A stretch of 45,424 nt of DNA from Dyella sp. EPa41 (lineage in GTDB: Bacteria > Pseudomonadota > Gammaproteobacteria > Xanthomonadales > Rhodanobacteraceae). Under the pieces are notes generated by a model that was not told the origin of the DNA, searched no databases, and worked only from the letters and a program-made list of their open reading frames with translations. Location of the stretch: NCBI RefSeq assembly GCF_016586165.1, contig NZ_BCPR01000038.1, forward strand, positions 1 to 45,424, read 5' to 3'. Position numbers and translations under genes: made by a program. Below, piece after piece: positions 6,798 through 15,017 of this stretch; position 1 is the first letter of the stretch, and each line of letters begins with the position of its first letter.

Positions 6798-8138
6798 TCA
6801 GCGCAGCTCGTCGAGGGCGAGCTGGTGTTTCTTGCACAGCCGGTAGATGGTCACGCGCGATACCTTGAGCCGCCGGGCGCATTCGCTGACATTGAAGCGA
6901 CTCTCGCGCAGGCACGCGATCACCGCGTCCCGCTCGGCCGCCACCCGCGTGCTGCCCAGGCTGGAGCGGGCCGCCTGCTTGGTGAGCACGTCGGCGAGAT
7001 CCAGATCACTCACGCTGATCAGCGGGTCCTCCGCCACCACCGCCGCGCGCTGCACGCGGTTGAGCAGTTCGCGCACATTGCCGGGCCAGGCGAAATCGAG
7101 CATCGCGCGGCGTGCGCTCGCGCTGAAGGCGCGGGCCCGGCTCGGATGCAACTCGCGGAAGGCATCGAGGAAGCGCTGCGCCAGCAACACCACGTCGTCT
7201 TCGCGCTCACGCAGCGCCGGCATGCGCAGGCGCAACACGTTGAGCCGGTAGTACAGGTCTTCGCGGAAACGGCCCTGCTCCACCGCTTTTTCCAGGTCGA
7301 CATGCGTGGCCGCGAGCACGCGCACATCGAGCTTGATCAACTGGCTGCTGCCCACGCGCTCGAGCGTGCCTTCCTGCAGGAAGCGCAGCAGGCTGGTTTG
7401 CGCATCGGGCGGGAGGTCGCCGACCTCGTCGAGAAACACGGTGCCACCGGCCGCCGATTCGAAATGGCCGATGCGGCGCGCGTTGGCGCCGGTGAACGCG
7501 CCACGCTCGTGGCCGAACAATTCCGATTGCACGAGGTTGGGCGGGAGCGCACCGCAATTGATCGCCGCGAACGGACGGTCCGCGCGCGCCGACAAGCCAT
7601 GCAGCGCCCGCGCCGCCACTTCCTTGCCGGTGCCGGTTTCGCCGGTGATCAACACCGGCAACTCGACCGGCGCGTACTTGCGGATGCTGGCGACGACCGC
7701 GCCGATGGCGGCACTGCGACCCGTTACGCCGATGTCGCTGGGTTCGGCCGCGCGTGGCTGGTCGCCACCGATGCGCGCCAGCGCTTCAACCAGCCGGTCG
7801 ACGTCCACGGGGGTGGCGAAGTATTCGATGCTGGCTTCGAGCACGCGATCGATCAGCGGCTCGTGCCCGGGCATTTCAGGGGGAATCAGCGCCACCCAGG
7901 GCAGCCAGGGGTGGTCGGCCATCAGGTGGGCCATGGCCTGGATCGAGGCGGGGTCGCCCTGCCTCAGGTCCGCCAGCGCCACGACGGTGTCGTTGTTGCG
8001 CATGCCCACGCCACCCTGGGTATTGGCATCGGCGACGCGAATGATCCAGCCCGCTTCGGCCAGGCCAGCACGTTCCTCGCTGGCAGGCTGTCCGAACCAG
8101 ACGACGCATCGTCTGGCCTCTTCCCTCAACACAGCCAT
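6798..8138 (-). CDS. Sigma-54-type transcriptional activator, VpsR-like
   Basis: Enhancer-binding protein of 446 aa. The N-terminal ~125 residues are a divergent receiver-like domain of VpsR type; D57 in VVALADLRQ sits where the phosphoacceptor would be. The AAA+ core has Walker A GETGTGKE (166-173), the sigma-54 contact loop GAFTGA intact (213-218), and Walker B VFLDE (234-238). A Fis-type helix-turn-helix is at 415-437. ATPase and sigma-54 motifs look functional, whereas my recollection is that Vibrio VpsR departs from the GAFTGA consensus and works with sigma-70. The start has GAGGAA three bases upstream. A CRP/Clp site lies 120 bp upstream. Its target is plausibly the sRNA convergent with it. 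No sensor kinase gene is adjacent. Confidence 0.9.
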   Translation of the reverse strand: MAVLREEARRCVVWFGQPASEERAGLAEAGWIIRVADANTQGGVGMRNNDTVVALADLRQGDPASIQAMAHLMADHPWLPWVALIPPEMPGHEPLIDRVLEASIEYFATPVDVDRLVEALARIGGDQPRAAEPSDIGVTGRSAAIGAVVASIRKYAPVELPVLITGETGTGKEVAARALHGLSARADRPFAAINCGALPPNLVQSELFGHERGAFTGANARRIGHFESAAGGTVFLDEVGDLPPDAQTSLLRFLQEGTLERVGSSQLIKLDVRVLAATHVDLEKAVEQGRFREDLYYRLNVLRLRMPALREREDDVVLLAQRFLDAFRELHPSRARAFSASARRAMLDFAWPGNVRELLNRVQRAAVVAEDPLISVSDLDLADVLTKQAARSSLGSTRVAAERDAVIACLRESRFNVSECARRLKVSRVTIYRLCKKHQLALDELR

Positions 8139-8257
8139 GGCTTCCTCCCCTTCCCCTGATAGAGGGTTACAGGTTCCGGCCGGTCGTAGCCCTGTCCGCT
8201 GGCCACCCCCCGGTTACCACGCCGTCGCGCAACGCTAATCCGCGACTGCTACAGGAA

Positions 8258-8273
8258 TGTGATATGCATCACA
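8258..8273. promoter_or_regulatory. CRP/Clp-type binding site TGTGA-N6-TCACA
   Basis: TGTGA (8258-8262) and TCACA (8269-8273) with a 6-bp spacer match both core half-sites of the CRP consensus, which the xanthomonad homologue Clp shares. It lies in the 281-bp gap between the glyoxalase gene's 3' end and the activator gene's start, so the activator promoter is the only adjacent gene start it could serve. Clp of Xanthomonas loses DNA binding on binding cyclic di-GMP. Confidence 0.65.
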
Positions 8274-8419
8274 CAATATACAACCGGGGCGCCGGGAGTC
8301 ACCCCACAAACGATGCAGGCGTGTTCGGACAGAAGCGGGAGCCCTGGTCATCGGCTAGCACCAATGGCCTAGGGCCGGCCCGGGGAAGCGGCGCCGTCTG
8401 GCGCGAAGCTGACGATGGC

Positions 8420-8839
8420 CTACCAGACGCCGGTATTGGGCATCGATGCCCATGGCTCCTGCGGCGGCAGGTGGCCGTCCTGCAGCAACTCGACGGAGAC
8501 CAGGTCGGGCGAGCGCACGAAGGCCATGTGGCCATCGCGAGGCGGGCGGTTGATGGTGTAGCCCATCGATTGCAGGTGGGCGCAGGTGGCGTAGATGTCG
8601 TCGACCTGGAAGGCCAGGTGCCCGAAGTTGCGGGCGCTGCCGTAGTCCTCGGTGGAACCCCAGTTGTAGGTCAGCTCCACCTCGGCGTCCGGCGAGCCCG
8701 GCGCCGCCAGGAAGATCAGCGTGAACTTGCCCGCGTCGTTCTCCATGCGGCGCATCTCCTTCAGGCCGAGGCCTTCGCAGAAGAAGCGCAGGCTGGCATC
8801 GACGTCTCGAACGCGGATCATGGTGTGGAGGTATTTCAT
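8420..8839 (-). CDS. gloA: Lactoylglutathione lyase (glyoxalase I)
   Basis: 139-aa VOC-fold enzyme turning the methylglyoxal-glutathione hemithioacetal into S-lactoylglutathione. The four metal ligands of the E. coli Ni-type enzyme have counterparts: H5, E55, H74 and E117. Typical segments are [12 protein letters not shown] at the start, GHLAFQVDD (73-81) and AFVRSPD. The start at 8839 has AGGAG seven bases upstream. It is the third gene of a minus-strand run after the SDR and HIT genes; the HIT stop at 8869 is 29 bases upstream, so co-transcription is likely. Confidence 0.94.
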   Translation of the reverse strand: MKYLHTMIRVRDVDASLRFFCEGLGLKEMRRMENDAGKFTLIFLAAPGSPDAEVELTYNWGSTEDYGSARNFGHLAFQVDDIYATCAHLQSMGYTINRPPRDGHMAFVRSPDLVSVELLQDGHLPPQEPWASMPNTGVW

Positions 8840-8868
8840 GGTGTGCTCCTGGCGCCGGGGGCGCGCCG

Positions 8869-9294
8869 TCAAGGGGAAAGAAAAGGGCGGATGCGCGCGG
8901 CCAGGGCATCCAGCGCCTCACGCGATGCGGGAGCGGGCGGGCGGCCGGCGTAGACACGCAGCAGGCCATCGCCCACGCGCCGCGGCTGCACATGCAGATG
9001 GAAGTGCGGCACCTCCTGCCCGCCCGCCGCGCCATTGGATTGCCACAGGTTCAGCCCGGCCGGCTGCAACGCCGCGCGCAACGCCTTCGCCACGCGCACG
9101 CCCAGCCGCATGACCTCGCCGGCCAGCCCAGGCTCGATGTCGAAGATGGTTTCCACGTGCTGGCGTGGAACCACCAGCACATGCCCTTCGATCGCCTGCC
9201 GCAGATCGAGAAAGGCCAGGGCGTGGTCGGTCTGGGCGACCACGTTCGCAGGCAGGCGACCCGCGGCGATCTCGCAGAAGGGACACGCCGCCAC
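8869..9294 (-). CDS. HIT family protein (nucleotide hydrolase/transferase)
   Basis: 141-aa histidine-triad protein. The N-terminal C-P-F-C-E-I pattern, followed by [17 protein letters not shown] and the catalytic triad in [11 protein letters not shown], define the family. HIT enzymes hydrolyse or transfer nucleoside phosphates such as AMP-NH2 or diadenosine polyphosphates; the substrate here is not predictable. The proposed GTG start at 9294 lies two bases after the stop of the upstream SDR gene, implying translational coupling. No ATG precedes the conserved CPFC in this frame without running into the SDR gene. Confidence 0.88.
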   Translation of the reverse strand: MAACPFCEIAAGRLPANVVAQTDHALAFLDLRQAIEGHVLVVPRQHVETIFDIEPGLAGEVMRLGVRVAKALRAALQPAGLNLWQSNGAAGGQEVPHFHLHVQPRRVGDGLLRVYAGRPPAPASREALDALAARIRPFLSP

Positions 9295-9296
9295 GA

Positions 9297-10115
9297 TCAG
9301 TCCAGGAACAGGTCCGGCAACAGCGACTTTGTCGGGTCCATCGCATAGGACGACAGGTCGGAGACGCCGGCGGCGCGCAGCACGTCCTCGTCGATGAGGA
9401 ACTGGCCCGCGAAGCCCTTCGCCGTCCGCGTGAGCACGGCATGGGCGGCATCCGCGACGATCGTCGGCTTGCGGCAACGATCCAGCGGCACGCCCGGAAT
9501 CATGTTGAGCGCATCGGTGGCGATGATGGTGCGCGGCCACAGCGCATTCACGGCCACGCCCTGCGGGCCGAATTCGGCGGCGAGGCCCAGCGTCACGAAG
9601 CTCATGCCCATCTTCGCCAGCGTGTAACCGGTATGCGGCGCCCACCACTTGGGATCGAGCGACGGCGGCGGCGCCAGCGTGAGGATGTGCGGGTTGGCGG
9701 ACTTCAGCAGATGCGGCATGCACGCCTGCGCGCAGAGGAAACTGCCGCGAGAGTTCACCTGCTGCATCAGGTCGAAACGTTTCATCGGCGTGTCGAGCGC
9801 ACCGGCCAGCCAGATCGCGCTGGCGTTGTTCACCAGGATGTCGATGCCACCGAAGGCCTTCACGGTGGCGGCCACGGCGGCGTGCACTTCGTCCTCTTCG
9901 CGAATGTCGCACTTGATCGGCAATGCCTTGCCGCCGGCGGCTTCGATCTCCGCCGCGGCGCTATGAATGGTGCCCGGCAGCTTGGGATTGGGCACGCTGC
10001 TCTTGGCCGCGATGGCGATGTTGGCGCCGTCGCGCGCCGCGCGCAGCGCAATGGCCAGGCCGATGCCGCGCGAGGCGCCGGTGATGAAGAGGGTCTTGCC
10101 GGCCAGGCTGGTCAT
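9297..10115 (-). CDS. Short-chain dehydrogenase/reductase, HSDL2-like
   Basis: 272-aa NAD(P)-dependent SDR. The Rossmann glycine motif is TGASRGIG near the N-terminus, NNAS follows about 80 residues later, and the active-site Y-x3-K is in GYTLAKMGMS. The insertion around P-N-P-K-L-P-G-T-I-H-S and the LTLAPPPSLDPKWW segment are typical of the subgroup related to human HSDL2; here the catalytic Ser position falls in a Pro-rich stretch. Substrate unknown, possibly fatty or acyl compounds. The start was chosen at the ATG directly before TSLAGKTLFITGASRG; the frame extends upstream into the REP-containing gap. Confidence 0.88.
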   Translation of the reverse strand: MTSLAGKTLFITGASRGIGLAIALRAARDGANIAIAAKSSVPNPKLPGTIHSAAAEIEAAGGKALPIKCDIREEDEVHAAVAATVKAFGGIDILVNNASAIWLAGALDTPMKRFDLMQQVNSRGSFLCAQACMPHLLKSANPHILTLAPPPSLDPKWWAPHTGYTLAKMGMSFVTLGLAAEFGPQGVAVNALWPRTIIATDALNMIPGVPLDRCRKPTIVADAAHAVLTRTAKGFAGQFLIDEDVLRAAGVSDLSSYAMDPTKSLLPDLFLD

Positions 10116-10146
10116 GAGGTGTGCGCCTTGTTCGGGGAACACCCAG

Positions 10147-10268
10147 TGTAGGAGCGCACCCAGCGCGCGAAAAGCCCGTGGCGTCGTAGCGCTGAAGCGT
10201 TGCCGTGTTGCGGCGAATGGGGTCCGAGGCACGACCCATCGCCGCGGTCGCGCACCGGATGCGCTCCG
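10147..10268. repeat. REP-like palindromic element, diverged copy
   Basis: Left arm starts TGTAGGAGCGCACCCAGCGC at 10147. The right arm at about 10248-10268 (GTCGCGCACCGGATGCGCTCC) is its imperfect reverse complement. It belongs to the same family as the perfect copy at 10931-11013; both flank the LON-domain gene. Such extragenic palindromes are abundant in this group and can act as 3' stem-loops. Confidence 0.7.
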
Positions 10269-10289
10269 GCGGAAAGGCAGGTGGGTGGA

Positions 10290-10892
10290 TCAGGCGCGCT
10301 GGAAGCGCGGCAGGATATCGCGCAGTTCGGCCAGCCGGCGCAGCGGGTCGGTGATTTCCAGCATGCGTTGGCGCTCGTCGTCCTGCAGCGGCAGCAGTTC
10401 GGCCAGGCGGAACCCGACCCAGCCGGCGTCGTCGTACCACTGGCGCGGCGCGTGGCGCCACTGCGGCGCCATGGAATCGACCAGGCGTTCGAGAATGGAC
10501 GGAAGCAGCGCAAGCTCGACCGGCACGTCGTGCGTGGGTTCGGCGGGCCACAGCTCCACGTCGCCACGCACCAGTCCATCGGAACGTATGCGCGTGCGCG
10601 CGACGCGAAACCGCTCCGTGCCCTCGGCGAGGATGCCCAGCAGGCCATCTTCACGATTGTGGAAATCGATGATCCGCGCGAGCGTGCCCACCGCCGCGGG
10701 CCTGGCCGGTGCGCCGGCTTCCTTGCCCTCGAGAATGAGGCACACGCCGAACGACGACCCCGTGCGCGCGCATTCGCGCACCATGTCGAGATAGCGCGGC
10801 TCGAAGATGCGCAACGGCAACTGGCCACCGGGATACAGCACGGTGCCTAGCGGAAACAGCGGCAGGTCGAGGTAGGGCGTCTGGGCTGCCAT
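10290..10892 (-). CDS. LON peptidase substrate-binding domain protein
   Basis: 200-aa protein made only of the Lon N-terminal (substrate-binding) domain, without the AAA+ or protease parts. Typical start LPLFPLGTVLYPGGQLPLRIFEPRY, then GVCLILEG and a central GTLARI...GLLGILAEGTERFRV. The C-terminal half is helical (LPLQDDERQRMLEITDPLRRL). Role uncertain; such proteins are thought to recognise misfolded or specific substrates. Placed alone between two REP elements, probably its own transcription unit. Confidence 0.9.
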   Translation of the reverse strand: MAAQTPYLDLPLFPLGTVLYPGGQLPLRIFEPRYLDMVRECARTGSSFGVCLILEGKEAGAPARPAAVGTLARIIDFHNREDGLLGILAEGTERFRVARTRIRSDGLVRGDVELWPAEPTHDVPVELALLPSILERLVDSMAPQWRHAPRQWYDDAGWVGFRLAELLPLQDDERQRMLEITDPLRRLAELRDILPRFQRA

Positions 10893-10930
10893 GGGGCCAG
10901 TCTAGCGGGTTCAACCCATTGCCGAGCCCC

Positions 10931-11013
10931 TGTAGGAGCGCACCCAGTGCGCGAAAAGCCTACGGAGCGGCGACGACCTGACGCTGCGGTCGCGCACTGG
11001 GTGCGCTCCTACA
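10931..11013. repeat. REP-like palindrome, perfect copy
   Basis: The 24-bp arms at 10931-10954 and 10990-11013 are exact reverse complements (left arm begins TGTAGGAGCGCACCC, right arm ends GGGTGCGCTCCTACA) around a 35-bp centre. It ends 17 bp past the mpl stop, so it may protect or terminate the mpl transcript. No adjacent transposase gene is seen; such elements are usually mobilised by a RAYT enzyme encoded elsewhere. Confidence 0.88.
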
Positions 11014-11030
11014 GAGAGCGCGTGGGCGAC

Positions 11031-12419
11031 TCAGGCTTCGAGCGCTTCGGCGAAACGACGCGGGGCGCCTTCGAAACCGCCGTTCGACATGAAGACCACG
11101 TGGTCACCGGGGCGCACCTGGTCGCGCAGTGCCGCGATCAACGCATCAACCGTCGGCACCGTGCTGCCGCGGCCGTTCAGTGCGCCGGTCACGCGGCCCG
11201 CATCCCATGGCAGCTCGGGACGATGCAGGAACACCACCGCATCGGCATCGGCCAGCGAGGGCGCGAGTGCCTCGGCGTGCGCACCCAGGCGCATGGAATT
11301 GGAACGGGGTTCCAGTGCGACCACGATGCGCGAGGCGCCGACCTTGGCGCGCAGGCCGGCCAGCGTGGTGGCGATCGCGGTGGGGTGATGCGCGAAATCG
11401 TCGTAGACGCGCACGCCACCCGCCTCGCCCACTACTTCCATGCGGCGCTTGACGCTCTGGAACCCGGCGAAGGCCGGCAGCAGCGCGCGCGGATCGGCGC
11501 CGGCGGCCGCAGCCGCGGCGAGCGCGGCCAGCGCGTTCATCACGCTGTGGTTGCCCAGCAGCGACCAGTGGATCTCGCCGAGCAGTTCGCCCTTGCGATG
11601 CACGCGGAACGCGGAGCCATCGGCCGCGAGCAATTCCGCCTGCCAGTCGCCCTGCCCGATGCCGAAGGTTTCCACCGGCGTCCAGCACCCCATGGCCAAC
11701 ACCTCGGCGAGGTGATGATCGTGCGCGTTGACGATCAGGCGCCCATTGCCCGGCACGGTGCGCACCAGGTGATGGAACTGGCGCTGGATCGCCGCGACGT
11801 CGGGGAAGATGTCCGCGTGGTCGTATTCGAGGTTGTTGAGGATGGCGATGCGCGGCCGGTAGTGCACGAACTTCGAGCGCTTGTCGAAGAACGCGCTGTC
11901 GTACTCGTCGGCCTCGATGACAAAGGGCGCGCCGGATGAGGGTTCGGCATCCGCCATGCGCGCCGTTCCACCGATGCGCGCGGAGACGTCGAAATTGCCG
12001 GGCACGCCGCCGATCAGGAAGCCGGGCGACAGGCCCGCGCTTTCCAGCAGGTGCGCCAGCAGGCTGGTCGTCGTGGTCTTGCCGTGCGTGCCGGCCACGG
12101 CCAGCACCTCGCGGCCCGGCAGCAGCGTCTCGCCCAGCCATTGCGGACCGGAGATGTAACGCAGCTGCTCGTCGAGCATGTATTCCACGGCGGGGTTGCC
12201 GCGCGTCATCGCGTTGCCGACCACGACGAGGTCCGGCGCGGGCTGCAGGTGTTCGGCCTGGTAGCCGTCCATCAGCCGGATGCCGAGCGCCTCCAGCTGC
12301 GTGCTCATGGGCGGGTAGACGTTGGCGTCGGAACCTTCGACGGTGAGCCCGAGCTCGCGCGCCAATGCGGCGACGCCGCCCATGAAGGTGCCGCAGATGC
12401 CGAGGATGTGCAGACGCAT
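11031..12419 (-). CDS. mpl: UDP-N-acetylmuramate:L-Ala-gamma-D-Glu-meso-DAP ligase
   Basis: Mur-ligase family enzyme of peptidoglycan recycling: it attaches the recovered murein tripeptide to UDP-MurNAc, by-passing MurC-MurE. 462 aa, normal for Mpl. The start MRLHILGICGTFMGGVAALARELG is diagnostic for Mpl versus MurC. The ATP loop GTHGKTTTTS is near residue 110, followed by FVIEADEYDSAFFDKRSKF and later NHSVMNALAA and FAHHPTAI. It follows adk on the same strand with an 81-bp gap holding a strong hairpin, so partial readthrough or an own promoter is likely. Confidence 0.96.
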   Translation of the reverse strand: MRLHILGICGTFMGGVAALARELGLTVEGSDANVYPPMSTQLEALGIRLMDGYQAEHLQPAPDLVVVGNAMTRGNPAVEYMLDEQLRYISGPQWLGETLLPGREVLAVAGTHGKTTTTSLLAHLLESAGLSPGFLIGGVPGNFDVSARIGGTARMADAEPSSGAPFVIEADEYDSAFFDKRSKFVHYRPRIAILNNLEYDHADIFPDVAAIQRQFHHLVRTVPGNGRLIVNAHDHHLAEVLAMGCWTPVETFGIGQGDWQAELLAADGSAFRVHRKGELLGEIHWSLLGNHSVMNALAALAAAAAAGADPRALLPAFAGFQSVKRRMEVVGEAGGVRVYDDFAHHPTAIATTLAGLRAKVGASRIVVALEPRSNSMRLGAHAEALAPSLADADAVVFLHRPELPWDAGRVTGALNGRGSTVPTVDALIAALRDQVRPGDHVVFMSNGGFEGAPRRFAEALEA

Positions 12420-12473
12420 GCTAGACCTGTTCGCTTGTAGCGGCGGGCACGGCGACGCCGGCCCTGAAACCAT

Positions 12474-12495
12474 CGGGCCGCCTTGCGGCGGCCCG
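12474..12495 (-). terminator. GC-rich hairpin just after adk
   Basis: CGGGCCGCC (12474-12482) and GGCGGCCCG (12487-12495) form a perfect 9-bp stem with a TTGC loop, five bases past the adk stop. No T-run follows on the minus strand, so termination may be incomplete before mpl. Confidence 0.5.
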
Positions 12496-12500
12496 GAAGA

Positions 12501-13085
12501 TCAACCGTTGGCGGCGGCCGACTCGTCGGCCAGCGCGCGCTTCACGCGGGCGGTGACTTCGTCGAGCTCACCCACGCCGTTGACGACCTGCAGCTTGCCG
12601 CGGCGCGCGAAGAAATCGGCAACCGGCGCGGTCTGCTCGGCGTAGACCTTGAGGCGGTCACGCACGACCACCGGATCGTCGTCCTTGCGATGTTCCGCGG
12701 CAAAGCGGATCTCGCAGCGGGCGATGATCGCTTCGTTCGGCACGTCGAGCTTCACCACGGCGTCCAGCGGCTGGCCGATCTTGGCCAGCAGGTGGTCCAG
12801 CGCGTCGGCCTGGGCCAGGTTGCGCGGATAACCGTCGAGGATGAAGCCGTTCTTCACGTCGTCCTGCGAAAGACGCTCTTCGAGCATCGCCAGCAGGATG
12901 TCGTCGGAAACCAGCTTGCCGGCATCCATGACCGCCTTCGCCTTCAGGCCCGTGGGCGTGCCCGCCGCGACGGCCGCGCGCAGCATGTCGCCGGTCGAGA
13001 TGTGCGGGACGCCGAGTTCCACCTTCAGACGCGCGGCCTGGGTGCCTTTGCCCGAACCGGGCGGACCAAGTAGGACGAGTCGCAT
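12501..13085 (-). CDS. adk: Adenylate kinase, short form
   Basis: Catalyses ATP + AMP = 2 ADP. 194 aa, the short type lacking the zinc-type LID insert: about 15 residues (FAAEHRKDDDPVVVR) stand where long forms have ~38. Landmarks are the P-loop GPPGSGKGTQA at residues 7-17, the AMP site STGDMLRA, LDGYPRN and the RDRL arginine. Start at 13085 with GGAG four bases upstream. Divergent from the VOC/pfp pair, with 226 bases between starts. Confidence 0.97.
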   Translation of the reverse strand: MRLVLLGPPGSGKGTQAARLKVELGVPHISTGDMLRAAVAAGTPTGLKAKAVMDAGKLVSDDILLAMLEERLSQDDVKNGFILDGYPRNLAQADALDHLLAKIGQPLDAVVKLDVPNEAIIARCEIRFAAEHRKDDDPVVVRDRLKVYAEQTAPVADFFARRGKLQVVNGVGELDEVTARVKRALADESAAANG

Positions 13086-13311
13086 AGTGCTCCAGAGGTA
13101 TCCGCGGGCCACCGCTGCACGGAGGCCCCGCGAAAAGCGGAAAAGTAGCGTGCAAATTAGCTTCTGCGCTGGGTTCCGTCAAACGAGACCCCTTGCCCGA
13201 ACCTGCCAAGTCACTGTTGCGAAACGAGTTGGCGCTGACACCCGGTTGTCACGAAAAGACGCGCGCCGGGGGATTTAAGCTTGCGTGATCCTTCACGCGA
13301 AAGAGACAGGC

Positions 13312-13749
13312 ATGACCTCGCCACGCATCCACATCGTCACGCTCGGTGTCAGCGACCTGCAAGCCTCCCGCCGCTTTTACCAGGCACTGGGCTGGCAACC
13401 CTCGGCCGCCAGCAACGAGCACATCGTCTTCCTCAAGGGCGGCGCCGGCGTACTCGCCCTGTACGGGCGCGCAGCCCTGGCCGATGATGCGCTCGCCGAT
13501 GACCAGCCGACCGGCTTCGCCGCCGTCACCCTGGCTCGCAACGCCCGTTCCAAGGCCGAGGTCGACAGCTGGTTCGCCGACGCCGTTGCGGCAGGCGCGC
13601 GCCCGGTCAAGCCGCCGCAGGAAGTGTTCTGGGGCGGCTATTCCAGCTACATCGCCGACCCGGACGGGCACCTGTGGGAATTCGCTTTCAATCCGTACTT
13701 CGTGTTTGATGAGCACGGCAACCTCGCCCTGCCGGATGAAAGCCCATGA
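13312..13749 (+). CDS. VOC-superfamily (glyoxalase/bleomycin-resistance-like) protein
   Basis: 145-aa protein of two beta-alpha-beta-beta-beta units. The first strand is HIVTLGVSDLQASRRFYQALGW and the second module ends ADPDGHLWEFAFNP, where E is a likely metal ligand. The first-strand His (H7) may be another. Substrate unknown; PhnB or glyoxalase-like dioxygenase relatives are possible. The ATG at 13312 was chosen over one 27 bases upstream because the family begins just before RIHIVTLGV. Its stop overlaps the start of the phosphofructokinase by 4 nt (ATGA), so the two are translationally coupled. Confidence 0.88.
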   Translation: MTSPRIHIVTLGVSDLQASRRFYQALGWQPSAASNEHIVFLKGGAGVLALYGRAALADDALADDQPTGFAAVTLARNARSKAEVDSWFADAVAAGARPVKPPQEVFWGGYSSYIADPDGHLWEFAFNPYFVFDEHGNLALPDESP

Positions 13750-15014
13750 CATTAGCCTCCCAGTCCCAAGGTCGCTTGCTCTACGCACAGTCCGGCGGCG
13801 TTACCGCCGTCATCAACGCCACGGCGGCCGGCGTGATCGAAGCGGCGCGCGCGAAGGGCGTGCAGGTCTATGCCGCGCGCAACGGCATCCTCGGCGCATT
13901 GCGCGAGGAACTGATCGACACCGGCAAGGAAACCAAGGCGGCCATCGCCGCGCTTCGCCATACGCCGGGCGGAGCGTTCGGCTCGTGCCGCTACAAGCTG
14001 AAATCGCTGGAAGCGAACCGCGCCGAGTACGAGCGCCTGATCGAGGTGTTCCGCGCGCATGACATCCGCTGGTTCCTCTACAACGGCGGCAACGACTCCG
14101 CCGACACCGCGCTGAAGATCTCCCAGCTCGGCAAGGCGATGAACTACGACATCCGCTGCATCGGCGTGCCGAAGACGGTGGACAACGATCTCGCCGTCAC
14201 CGATTGCTGCCCGGGCTTCGGCTCGGTGGCGAAATACACGGCGGTGTCCACGCTGGAAGCGAGCCTGGACGTGGCCTCGATGGCCGATACCTCGACCAAG
14301 GTGTTCATCCTCGAAGTGATGGGTCGCCATGCGGGCTGGATCGCCGCTGCCGCAGGCCTCGCCGGTGAAGGCGCCGATGCGCCGCCGCACATCATCCTGT
14401 TCCCCGAGCGCAGCTTCGACGAGGCCGCCTTCCTCGCCAAGGTGAAGGCCACGGTGGAACGCGTGGGCTGGTGCACCGTGGTGGCCTCCGAAGGCCTGCT
14501 CAACGCCGAAGGGCAGTTCCTCGCCGAGGCGGGCACGCGCGATGCATTCGGCCATTCGCAGCTGGGCGGCGTGGCGCCGGTGCTGGCCGCGCTGGTGAAG
14601 GAAAAGCTGGGCTACAAGTACCACTGGGCGTTGCCCGACTACCTGCAGCGCTCGGCGCGCCACCTTGCATCGAAGACCGACGCCGACCAGGCGTATGCCG
14701 TGGGGAAAGCCGCCGTGGCGTACGCGCTGGCCGGCATGAACGCGGTGATGCCGGTGATCGTGCGCACCAACGATGCGCCCTACCGCTGGAAGATCGAGCC
14801 CGCACCGCTGGCGAAGATCGCCAATCGCGAAAAGAAGATGCCGGCGAGCTTCCTGACCCGCGACGGCTTCGGCATCACCGCGGCGGCACGACGCTATCTC
14901 GCGCCGCTGATCCAGGGCGAAGCGCCCCTGCCCTACGGTAAGAACGGCCTGCCGCAGTACATCGCGCTGAAGAACACCGCAGTGACGCGCAAGCTCGAGC
15001 CCTTCGCGCGCTGA
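13746..15014 (+). CDS. pfp: 6-phosphofructokinase, pyrophosphate-dependent type
   Basis: Phosphorylates fructose-6-phosphate, with sequence determinants of PPi rather than ATP use. Where ATP enzymes have GGDGS this protein has GGNDS (114-118), with the discriminating Asp in the fourth position, and PKTVDND (142-148) carries the Lys that replaces Gly of ATP enzymes. MGRHAGW marks the sugar site. The Asn in GGNDS, where GGDDS is commoner, is worth noting. 422 aa. PPi enzymes are reversible, so it can serve glycolysis and gluconeogenesis. Coupled by a 4-nt overlap to the upstream VOC gene and tail-to-tail with the hydrolase three bases downstream. Confidence 0.93.
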   Translation: MTLASQSQGRLLYAQSGGVTAVINATAAGVIEAARAKGVQVYAARNGILGALREELIDTGKETKAAIAALRHTPGGAFGSCRYKLKSLEANRAEYERLIEVFRAHDIRWFLYNGGNDSADTALKISQLGKAMNYDIRCIGVPKTVDNDLAVTDCCPGFGSVAKYTAVSTLEASLDVASMADTSTKVFILEVMGRHAGWIAAAAGLAGEGADAPPHIILFPERSFDEAAFLAKVKATVERVGWCTVVASEGLLNAEGQFLAEAGTRDAFGHSQLGGVAPVLAALVKEKLGYKYHWALPDYLQRSARHLASKTDADQAYAVGKAAVAYALAGMNAVMPVIVRTNDAPYRWKIEPAPLAKIANREKKMPASFLTRDGFGITAAARRYLAPLIQGEAPLPYGKNGLPQYIALKNTAVTRKLEPFAR

Positions 15015-15017
15015 GGG

